Part shown: one piece after another, positions 45,015 to 56,020 of the stretch
How the letters are laid out: every line of letters begins with the position of its first letter
Numbering within the stretch: position 1 is the stretch's first letter
Assembly (NCBI GenBank): GCA_010909165.1
Contig: MU008187.1
Coordinates: 576,247 to 640,246 of the forward strand
Reading direction: 5' to 3'
Source: Anthoceros angustus
Lineage: Eukaryota > Streptophyta > Anthocerotopsida > Anthocerotales > Anthocerotaceae
Length of the DNA stretch: 64,000 nt
Made by a program: the position numbers and the translations under genes
The notes under the pieces: model-generated
The model's database searches: none
What the model was told of the DNA's origin: nothing
Seen by the model: only the letters and a program-made list of their open reading frames with translations

Positions 45015-45458
45015 CTTGTGAGATGGGCGGTTGTATAAGCGGAGTTGAAAGGGAAAAAGAAGGTGGATTGGGAGGAACTGGTGGTGGATTGGATGGAGAT
45101 GTAGACGCTCTAGGTGGACTGCGTGGTGGGCTTGGAGGAGGTGTCCTAAAAGCCCAAACCGCGTCTACGAAATATGTATGGAGATAAAGGGAAGCTAAAG
45201 AGGTAGTCTCTAGCAGACATACATAAATACAAAACCACCACCGAACAGGTAAACGGTTATCTAAAGAAAACTCTTTTTAGGGTTTCATTTGGCTTTTAGC
45301 AGAACTAGAAAAAGACCAACTAACTTTCTTGACTTCTTTTCTAGGGCATGGATGGCTTGAAAAGCGGTTACTAGCGCGGTCTTGAGCCAGTGAGCGAGAA
45401 AAGGGGTAGCACTTGGGTGAAACCACGAACCATCACCATGCTAGAAAAACAGGTTAGA

Positions 45459-46014
45459 TCAATCTGACCGCTCCTCCTCAGAGGAGCGTAATGTGATGTT
45501 CAGTATCTGCAATTGCTTGGTCAGTCCTTCAATTTCAGAGGAAAATCTAACAAATAGTTTATGAATTTTAAAATCTGTTGAGTCCAGCCTCATAGAAAAA
45601 GATTGTTGTCTACGGACAGCAGCGTTTAAAATTCCTTCCAAATTCTGTACCTCAGACTGAATATCCTGCAATGTGTTTGCAGATGTACTGGCTGTCTCCG
45701 TGCAGGACTGCGGTGCTGAGAGATCGCCTAACAGGCGGTTTTGCTGAACAGTGATCTTGTTTGAACAATCGTCCACAACTGGTACAAGTGGATGTTGTAG
45801 CAGTTCGTGTAGATTTTTGATGTGAAGTATTGCGGCCTTGACACCGCCAATAATTCTCCAGGATCAATTGATCACGTTCAGCCTTTGTCTCAACCCCAGT
45901 CCAGAGGATGCTGGTTGGAATACACGAGGAGGTCTTTAGAAAACCTGGCCTTGAGAAGGTCTTTGCAAATCCTCCTCTTCCACCGAATCCACAATTCGAT
46001 TTATTCCTCGGCAT
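45459..46014 (-). pseudogene. Unassigned frames behind the 5' LTR of the small element
   Basis: Two overlapping minus frames (45,652-46,014 and 45,459-45,776) look like one protein with a frameshift. The second half is probably coiled coil (LQDIQSEVQNLEGILNAAV, then EIEGLTKQLQIL). A gag-like role fits the position just inside the LTR; no family was recognised. Confidence 0.35.
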
Positions 46015-46067
46015 TGCAACTCTGACATGTTCACACGCATGTGCTCGATACCATATGAAAACCGGGC

Positions 46068-46249
46068 TGGATTTAAGTCAAGAAAGCTTGACATGATGTG
46101 GTGTCGCGAAGAACAAGTGCAAAAGCAGAATGCTTAGATAAAATAAAATAAGTGAGCATACACATAAAACGTAAATTGTAGTTTAAATAGTGTAAACCTA
46201 ATGAACCCCATACGCCTAGGTTACACATATACTTAATGTATATTTTTCA
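46068..46249 (-). repeat. LTR, right copy (182 bp)
   Basis: Near-identical to 42,492-42,678; adjacent to the TGGTATCGAGC primer-site-like sequence at about 46,046-46,056. Confidence 0.75.
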
Positions 46250-46435
46250 TAGGGGGCCTCTCCTCACCTCCCCGGAAGGTTTTGGCCATATTCTTTGATT
46301 TATAAAGTTGAATTATCGTTTAAAAAAAAGCTTGTGCTCAATGTGTGACTGCAGTGCTGCTTGGGAGGCAACTGTGACATCGCGAGAAGATATGGTGGGG
46401 CAGCTTTTGGTGGATGGTACCCCTACCTTGCTACT

Positions 46436-46531
46436 CATGTTGCGGCTAGGGCAAGGGCAGGATATGTAACGGCACTTGCCCTTGCCCCATTGCACAGCCG
46501 TTGCCCTTCTTGCCCCAGTCGCAACATGAGC
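46436..46531. repeat. Imperfect inverted repeat (foldback)
   Basis: CATGTTGCGGCTAGGGCAAG on the left pairs imperfectly with CTTGCCCCAGTCGCAACATG on the right. Inner arms GTAACGGC and GCCGTTGC continue the pairing. Confidence 0.65.
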
Positions 46532-46538
46532 TCATATT

Positions 46539-46576
46539 TACTCCATATTTGCCGTTGTAGCGGTAAATATGGAGTA
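46539..46576. repeat. 16 bp hairpin with 6 nt loop
   Basis: TACTCCATATTTGCCG, loop TTGTAG, then CGGTAAATATGGAGTA; one mismatch in the stem. Confidence 0.8.
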
Positions 46577-46770
46577 GATATTGAGTAAAATATAGTAGAT
46601 AGATTAAGTAAATATGAAGTGATCATATGGATGTATAAGCTAGAGTAAAAAGGAGAACTTGCTGCATGAATGCCGACTCATGCTCATGACTCACATTTTA
46701 GAATGAATACGCTCATACCGGTTAATAAGAAGAGCAGGATGAAGAGAATAGTTCGAGTGGTGCACTTTTA

Positions 46771-46830
46771 CATTTGGTATCAAAGCCCAACTTGAGTAGT
46801 GCACTTTTACATTTGGAATCAGAGCCCAAC
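46771..46830 (+). repeat. Tandem pair with retrotransposon primer-site-like sequence
   Basis: GTGCACTTTTACATTTGG followed by TATCAAAGCCCAACTTGAG, and again with AATCAGAGCCCAACTTGAG. TTGGTATCA(A/G)AGC resembles a plant initiator-Met primer-binding site. Confidence 0.55.
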
Positions 46831-47445
46831 TTGAGAGGTGCCCTAGTTCCTTTATATTTGGTATTGAGGCCTTTGTTGGCAGAGTTGACTAGCCACTATA
46901 CATTATTTGAAAAATGATCGAGGATGTGCCTGACAAACTTTGTAGATCACCAAGCACATTTCAACTTTTCCAGATCACCTGTGTGCAGCTTTGGGGACTT
47001 TGTAACAAGATTGATCATAGACAGGTCACTAGTGTAGGATATATAAGTGATACAAGCTATAGGGTTTTAGGGGTGGATCGAGAGTTGAGGAGAAGAGTCC
47101 TCAGTATAGCACCAAATTTTGCCAAATCAGTCTCCCAAAGATATCCTGGAGCACAAGCGAAAGCTTCATATTTGGCTTGGTGAGGTACATATTTGGTAAA
47201 CTCAGCAACTTGCATAGTGTTACAAGGAGCGTGTGTTTTTGTGGCAATTAGTCTTTAGAGAATTGAATGCTAGAGTCACCCTCCACCCCGACCGACCTTG
47301 TACATGTGTTATCTGAGAAGTCGTTGTGCTATCTATTTTTCATGAATACCGATAGGCTGCCCATAAAAGGGCCAAAGAGAAAACAAAAGTCCTTCATTCA
47401 AGGAGTGACATCCATACATGAATTCTACATTGGAATTCTATAGAG

Positions 47446-47547
47446 ATAAATATCTCTATTCTATATAGATAAACATCTCTATTCTACATAAATAAATATC
47501 TCTATTCTCTATAGATAAACATCTCTATTCTACGTAGATAAATATAT
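47446..47547. repeat. AT-rich minisatellite, unit about 23 bp
   Basis: Four to five variants of ATCTCTATTCTATATAGATA in tandem, with AAAC/AAAT alternation between units. Confidence 0.85.
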
Positions 47548-47915
47548 TTGGACGAATGAGTGCGTAGATGGGGTGCCATCCATCCCCCATCTTTATGCTT
47601 TACATAGCCTTGCTACAAAACCCCACAGCCCGCGACCTCAAACCTAACTATCCAACTACGAAACGGGCAAAGCCCGTCTGTAAGGAGATGGACACGTGGC
47701 TGCTGCCAGCCATCTTCGGGTGTAGGTTCCTGCAGCTCTGCCCGGAAGTTGGAACCTGCTCTGTGAGCGGGGGTGCTGATGCAAGCTCAGTTTGAATATG
47801 CATTTATCCGCTTCTATGAAAACGTCTCTCGCTTTCTTCTGTCCGTATATGTACTGCACATACGTTCACTTGTTACGAGACCAGGCAAGTCTGCGAGGAG
47901 TGAAGCCAGGCAGCC

Positions 47916-48959
47916 ATGGCCATGGCCATGGCCTTGAGCAGAAGCGCCTCGCTCAGGCTATGCGAGCCGGTGCACCTCCAGCGGACGCGCCATGACAGCG
48001 GAAGCAGAAATAGAAGCTCCGTGAGCGTGAGAGCGTCGGGCGAGTCCGGCAAGAGGTTGCGGAGGCTTGAAAACGTGGAAGGTGAATTCTTCGTGGACAA
48101 GAGCTGCATCGACTGCGACACATGCCGGTGGATGGCGCCGGCCACCTTCTCCGCCAAGGCAGGCCAGTCGGCGGTGCACCAGCAGCCGGCCACGGAGCAG
48201 GAGCGGCTCAAGGCGCTGCAGGCGCTGCTGTCGTGCCCCACGGGCTCCATCCGCACCCAGACGCCGCCTCCCGACATCTTCCAAGCGCAGCTCACCTTCC
48301 CCATACCTGTGGCGGAGGACGGCCAAACCCTACCCGGCGTCTACCACTGCGGCTACCACTCCCCCAAGTCCTTTGCCGCCACCACCTACCTCGTGGTCCG
48401 GGACGGGGGCAACATCCTGGTGGACTCCCCGCGCTTCACCGAGAAGCTGGCCGCGCGGCTGGAGAGCATGGGAGGCGTGCGCTACCTCCTCCTCTCGCAC
48501 GTGGACGACATCGCCGAGCACCAGCGCTGGCAGCAGCGATTCCGGTGCGAAAGAATCATGCACGAGACGGAGATCCATCGCGACGCGGGATTGGCTGGCG
48601 TGGAGATGCCGCTCCGGGGCGTCGGGCCCTGGCCTCTCGGCCCGGACGCTGAGCTTGTGTTCAATCCCGGGCATTCCCCTGGCTCCGTCTCGCTTTTCTT
48701 GAAGGACAGGATGGCTCTGTTTACAGGGGACCACGTCGCTTCAGGGGAGGATGGGGAGTTCCAGATCCATCGCGAGTACAATGCACACTCTGTGGAGGTG
48801 CAAATCGAAAGCCTGCGGAACGCCACAATGCCCCTGCATTTTGTGTGGTTGCTCCCTGGCCATGGAAGGAGGTACAAATTCGACAGCCTTGAACACAAGA
48901 ATCGAGTGCTTGAGGACGTGATTGCACGTGAGGAGGCCTTATTCACTAACAAGTCATGA
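47916..48959 (+). CDS. Ferredoxin-like/metallo-beta-lactamase fold protein, copy B
   Basis: 347 aa, intronless, closely similar to copy A along its whole length. Ferredoxin-like cysteines are Cys64, 67 and 70 plus the CPTGS cysteine. MBL motifs are HVDDIAEH (195-202), GHSPGS, TGDH and PGHG. The Asp next to the last His of the first motif is Glu201 here but Asp197 in copy A. That position often binds metal, so activity may differ. The start is ATGGCC repeated three times in frame (MAMAMA); the third ATG aligns with the start of copy A. It is inverted relative to copy A, and similarity extends at least 200 bp upstream. The promoter TATA position reads TATATGTA, weaker than in copy A. Confidence 0.9.
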   Translation: MAMAMALSRSASLRLCEPVHLQRTRHDSGSRNRSSVSVRASGESGKRLRRLENVEGEFFVDKSCIDCDTCRWMAPATFSAKAGQSAVHQQPATEQERLKALQALLSCPTGSIRTQTPPPDIFQAQLTFPIPVAEDGQTLPGVYHCGYHSPKSFAATTYLVVRDGGNILVDSPRFTEKLAARLESMGGVRYLLLSHVDDIAEHQRWQQRFRCERIMHETEIHRDAGLAGVEMPLRGVGPWPLGPDAELVFNPGHSPGSVSLFLKDRMALFTGDHVASGEDGEFQIHREYNAHSVEVQIESLRNATMPLHFVWLLPGHGRRYKFDSLEHKNRVLEDVIAREEALFTNKS

Positions 48960-49582
48960 CACTCATTCCACCAACGAGCTGCCAGGTTGCAAAGTACCTC
49001 AAACCGTAAGGGGGTTACGAGCTGAATTGCAAGATCTGAACATAGCGGAATTCTAGTTCAAGTGTACATAGTCAGTGTGGGTCTTTTTCCAGACTGCGTA
49101 CGCTCCATCCCACACTGTATGTAATACATCAAATCTTCCCTGTATTCTTCTTGCATAGAGTATTACAAGTCGGTGCCCTGTTCGGGCTGTCCAAGAAAAA
49201 CAGGCGGGCATTAGGAACGAGCATCTTTCTACGTAAACAACTGCACAGACAAATCCTGTCATTTGCAGTGTTTAAGTGTAATAAGCTGCTTGCCGGCAGC
49301 TCTTTTAGATTCTTCCTGGAGAGAGAGAGGGCACAACCCGGCTGTCTGCATTCGCAGCTGGCTAGGTGGTTGAGGCATCGCGGGATCCCTCGGCCGGCGT
49401 AACCGGATCAAGTGAATGGCAGCAGCAGGCGCAGGTTCTCTCTGCCTGGGTTTTCATGTACAGGGAGGGCCGGGCCCGTTGGGCGGTTATATATGGCACC
49501 CGCTCCACTCTTGGCGTCCTTATGTCATACCCAGCTCCTTCGGCTTGGCAGATGGACTAGAGAGTGGAGGGGGGGTCGAGAG
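48960..49582. other. Convergent intergenic region, nothing recognised
   Basis: Lies between the 3' ends of MBL copy B (plus) and the transporter gene (minus). No repeat or frame with support. Confidence 0.5.
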
Positions 49583-52254
49583 TCATAGCTGTTTAGATTC
49601 CTCCATGTCCAGCAAAGCTTTGTCTGCCTTCTCAACTGCTGCTGCGAGATCGCTCTCGGAAGGGAGCAATCCAAGGAAAGGTAGTGGAAGGAGGGAGGAC
49701 ACATTGCAGATGATGAGGAGGAGGAGCAGGTGATCGAAGTTCGTGCTGGTGACGCCCAGCACCTGTGTCAGCCCGGCGCCCATTAGTCCGCCTGTGACGC
49801 CGGCTCCGTTGCTGATGGACATGAGTGTTGCGAACAGGGTGGCTTCGACACCTGGGGGACAAAGCCTGGCTGCCAGAACTAGGATAGGCATGAAGGATAC
49901 CTGGAGAGGCCAGTAGGAGCCACTGGTTATTTCTAGAACAATGTAAACAGACCTCGTTCACCCAAACCATGGTACTCGTTGAGGGGTCGGGCTGACTCAC
50001 CTGTCCCAAAACGGTGAGTATCAACGAGTCGCCCATGGCAAACCACTGGTCACTGATGCCCAAAGCGCGATTAGCCCCCGTCACCAGTAAGAGCTGAATG
50101 GACAGGACAACGAAGGAAAGAAAAAGTTATCAGAAGCACAACGGAAGGTTACGACATGGTTGGTGTACTAGCTGTCATGAGATCAGGTCAGCACGTGTTT
50201 TACCTGAGTGAGACCCAGAACCGCTCCCACGATTGTTGTCCAGAAAAACATCTTCTGAAGAGACACGTGCTTCAGCCAGCCGTTATAGACGCCCACTCCT
50301 ACTAGTGAGGCAACTGATGTAACCAACCTTACACGTCCAAGGAATTCAGGCCCAAAGCCCAGTTTGTTGGTACTGTACCATCAGACGAGAACCCACAATC
50401 AGAAGCTGCTGCTGACCATTCGAGAAAGCATAGAAATCCTAGCGACAAAAGCCTCTACAATGAGTCTCGGGGTCATGGTGCTCACGTGAAATAGAACATG
50501 GCGGTATCTGAAGTAGGTGTGGCTTGCCACAAAAAGATAAATAAAGTTGGCAAGAAAATATTCGGCTCCTTAGCTGTGCGCCATAAGTGGCCCATCTGCA
50601 CCCTGGCTAAATCCACAACCCCTGAAGCCCATTTGGACCCAGCGTTACCCATTGTTCCCGACGCATAAACAGATTGTTCTTGAACTAATCCTGCAACGGC
50701 AGAGGTAATGAGAGGCAACAGAGCCGTTACACCAAACACAAACCTGCACGTACATACGTCTGGTGCAGTTAGACAAGGCAGAGACACAACAACAACACCC
50801 TGACAGTTGCAAAAGCTTTCTGCTCTATGTTTCCAGCTTCTCGAGTACTCACATCCCAAGTCTCACCTCACGCCATATGATTCTACGAGGTAGCCACTGA
50901 AGTAAGCGCTAACTATTCCTCCGGTTGCTGAAGACCCCCAGCAGAGAGACTGCAGCGAGCCAGCAGTGCCCTGAGACTCTCCACGAGCTCGCTCAACAAC
51001 CATGGAATCGACAACCTACATGAAAATACATATGATGAGCACAAAGAACCAGAGCTCCAAAAAATTGAAGGCCACCCTGAACTTTAAAAATGCTACAGAT
51101 CGTGTTCCAACTACTTAGCACTAAGGAAACCATGCACTTACAACATCAGAGAAAGCCACAGACAAGGAGCTGAGGAATATTGCAACTAGAGCTGTATACT
51201 TGCTGTCCACCAAAAATGCAAGGCCACCCCATGCTACAGCTCCTAGGAAGCCACAAAGCACAAGATAAGACCTTCTTCGGTACCCGAAAAGAGGAAGTCC
51301 ATCACTGTGACAAGCATCATCCAGACGACGTTCAGTGAATCATGTTAACAAAACTTGCTCATGGGAGGGCAATCAGGCGTAGGGACCCACTCGCCTTACC
51401 TAATAAAACCATAGATGGGCTTCACAAGCCACGGGAACGCAGAAACACCCGACAATAGAGCAGTCTGCAGCACAGAACATGGAGTATAAGCTTATATAAC
51501 TTCCAAAGTAGCTATCCGAGTACACAATATCAGCCGAGTGAGCTGAGGAGGCACCTCTGCAGGGCTCAAATGAAGATCATCCTTGAGGAAAAAACTGACA
51601 GCAAGCCGAGAAAGCCCCAAAATCCCTTGCACGAAATACACCATGGAGATGGCAACAATATCAGGGGACAATTCCACGCCAAAAAGGGTCAGCTTCCTCT
51701 TGGATGGCTTTTTCTCCGGCCCTAGCAAGTCAATAGCTTCACTTCCATCCAACTCTTCCCCTCGGAAGCTCGGACTCTCTACATCGCCCTCATCCTGGAG
51801 AGGCTGTTGGCCTCGCAACGTCTGCGAATCTGGTGATGGAGAAATTGCAAACCAGTCTGTTACCACTTAACGAGCTAGGTGTGAGGGTACGACCACAAGC
51901 CCGAGGCATACAAACACTACCTTTGTTTGCAGCGTAGGATGGACTGCTCTGCCTCATAAAGCGGCCGTCAGAAGCAAAGTCCCAAGGTGAATCCTCCCGC
52001 CGACTCATTGCTCCTGGGAACCTAGCTGCTTTCCCTTTCCTGATGGCGCAGCAGCGGTGGCAGGGGGACACTGTTGCGGCGAACCATTTGCTCCCGGCAC
52101 GTACTGTTCTAAGCCCTGAGCTAGAGAGACGCCTGATGCCGGGATTGCACGACCCGGAGAGTTCCACTCCACCAGCCCCGCGTCCGGCTCTGCCTCCGGT
52201 CGGTCGACCTTCCTTGTAGATAACCTGTGTAGACAGGATTCTACTTGATAACAT
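49583..52254 (-). CDS. Folate-biopterin transporter family protein (BT1/FBT), probably plastidial
   Basis: Nine coding exons on the minus strand: 52,254-51,921; 51,829-51,555; 51,464-51,400; 51,304-51,142; 51,015-50,867; 50,743-50,486; 50,372-50,204; 50,093-50,001; 49,900-49,583. All introns are GT-AG and phases close to give 607 aa. Exon 1 is Ser/Arg/Gly-rich and hydrophilic, as in a plastid transit peptide. The remainder has family motifs in order: [29 protein letters not shown], then a [14 protein letters not shown]-type loop, [20 protein letters not shown] and [13 protein letters not shown], with about 12 hydrophobic segments. Characterised relatives move folates across the plastid envelope; the substrate here is inferred. 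The first ATG in exon 1 (52,254) was chosen. Confidence 0.9.
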
Positions 52255-52840
52255 GGCCAGCAACTATATACGGCTCCGAGTCGAAACACCAAGGGGAGTG
52301 CCTTCCGAGACACGTTTGCAACGTTCAGCATCGACGATGCAAATTTTCGAAATGGGTGCGCACATTCAGCGCTAGCGACGATTACCGTCTCCTTGGCCAC
52401 ACACTGTGTCGTGCATCACGTACGTGCTTGACATCCATCAGACCAGACAAGTATCTGCTGTCCAGTCAAACTCAAAGATTCACAAGATTGAAGTGGCATG
52501 TACGTTGCAAAAAAGCAAGTCTTAAGGATTAAAGCTTTGGGCTTTACAATGCACATGAAGGGATCAAAATACTTGTGGTTAGATTTCCCTCATGCAGAGC
52601 AGACAGATGGTTCACAAAAGCACATCTAGCTAGTGTTTCCCCCACTTGTTGCTGCCTAGCTATAGCCTACGGGCGTGGAGGGCCCCTGGTGCGATGTCCA
52701 ACCTACACGCCTACCTCGGCAGGCACGTGGGTGCCGGTAGGCCTGGACTCCCGACATGTGCAAACAGGGCAGTGGTGGACAGGTGCTGCACATCCGAAAA
52801 CTCCACCGCCCCGACAAAGAATGAATTTGCTAAATCTTGC
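52255..52840. other. Intergenic: transporter promoter and BiP 3' region
   Basis: The BiP stop codon is at 52,841-52,843 and the transporter start at 52,254, both on the minus strand. No element recognised; both 5' and 3' untranslated regions must lie here. Confidence 0.5.
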
Positions 52841-55463
<2,623 letters not shown>

Positions 55464-55640
55464 GCCGAGCGCACCAATCAAAAAGACGTCTCGTGATTCT
55501 CAGACTGCTCCTCCTTCACCGGTCGAGCGCACAGAGAGAGCCGGGGTGAAACGCAGAGGGACCAACTCACAGATCTCGAATAAGTGTGGGGAAGTGAACA
55601 CAACCGGGAAAGACTGCTTCAACACCAACCCCACGCACTC

Positions 55641-55650
55641 TCTATATAGA
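55641..55650 (-). promoter_or_regulatory. Likely BiP TATA box
   Basis: TCTATATAGA, a perfect palindrome, lies about 180 bp upstream of the BiP ATG and 55 bp from the nearest CCACGTCA motif. Confidence 0.6.
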
Positions 55651-55704
55651 AGAGGCTTTTCTGGGTCTCGGTAAATGCGGTCTCCTGCTGCTTCTAGCGA
55701 GATG

Positions 55705-55731
55705 CCACGTCAGCAGCCACAGACCACGTCA
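55705..55731 (-). promoter_or_regulatory. Pair of unfolded-protein-response motifs (TGACGTGG x2)
   Basis: CCACGTCA at 55,705-55,712 and 55,724-55,731, start to start 19 bp (nearly two helix turns). It shares its core with the Arabidopsis P-UPRE and the animal UPRE. Confidence 0.65.
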
Positions 55732-55875
55732 CAGCGCAGGGGCGGACCAATGAGAGGCCGAGTTGGCGTGGCACGGTGGCAGCGACCAATGGGCGGCCTC
55801 GGCCACGCACTGCCACGCTGGCGCGGCCCGGTCCGAGCCAATGCGGTCGCCAGAAGGTGCTGGCCGCCGGGCATG

Positions 55876-55882
55876 CTATTTA
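55876..55882 (+). promoter_or_regulatory. Possible GRP94 TATA-like box
   Basis: CTATTTA about 140 bp upstream of the GRP94 ATG; weak match, the only AT-rich hexamer in a GC-rich region. Confidence 0.35.
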
Positions 55883-56020
55883 CCGGCGTCAGCCGGTCGG
55901 CGCGGGGACTACTGCTTCCCAGTTCCAGCTTTACATGCAACAACAGAACGCTGAGAGAGCCGTGGCAGGGGCCAAGATTGGGACCGGATTGGGCTGGATT
56001 TGCTTGTGGGCGCTGCAACC

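Larger units (their letters stand above)
42492..46249 (-). mobile_element. Small LTR retroelement, 3.76 kb, with copia-like parts inside
   Basis: Direct repeats of 187 bp (42,492-42,678) and 182 bp (46,068-46,249) each start TGG and end TTCA. Read on the minus strand, the right copy is followed after about 14 bases by TGGTATCGAGC, one base short of the initiator-Met primer site TGGTATCAGAGC. The left copy is preceded by ATGGGAGTA, a purine tract. That order makes the right copy the 5' LTR. The interior carries unassigned frames (45,459-46,014) and a copia gag/RNase H remnant (43,600-45,014). The flanks (GGCGC and TAGGG) show no target duplication, so the element may be rearranged. Confidence 0.6.
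46250..47690. other. Repeat-rich intergenic stretch without a supported gene
   Basis: It holds two hairpins (46,436-46,531 and 46,539-46,576), a tandem pair with primer-site-like sequence (46,771-46,830) and an AT-rich minisatellite (47,446-47,547). Frames such as 46,914-47,183 show no family signature. Confidence 0.45.
55464..56020. promoter_or_regulatory. Shared bidirectional promoter region of BiP and GRP94
   Basis: The 557 bp between the two ATGs hold two CCACGTCA motifs (55,705-55,712 and 55,724-55,731). Each reads TGACGTGG towards BiP, the core of plant unfolded-protein-response elements bound by bZIP factors. Three CCAAT boxes lie at 55,747, 55,786 and 55,838. Further CCACG or CGTGG cores lie at 55,767, 55,803 and 55,813. 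CCAAT at 55,786 and CCACG at 55,803 are 12 bases apart; a canonical ERSE needs 9. The motifs lie between the two likely TATA boxes. Confidence 0.7.

Noticed and set aside
47958-48734. Frames of 122-211 codons overlapping MBL copy B
   Set aside because: Shadows of copy B in other frames, with Arg/Ser/Pro-rich composition.
55786-55807. Canonical ERSE in the BiP/GRP94 promoter
   Set aside because: CCAAT and CCACG are present, but the gap is 12 bases instead of 9, so only an ERSE-like arrangement can be claimed.
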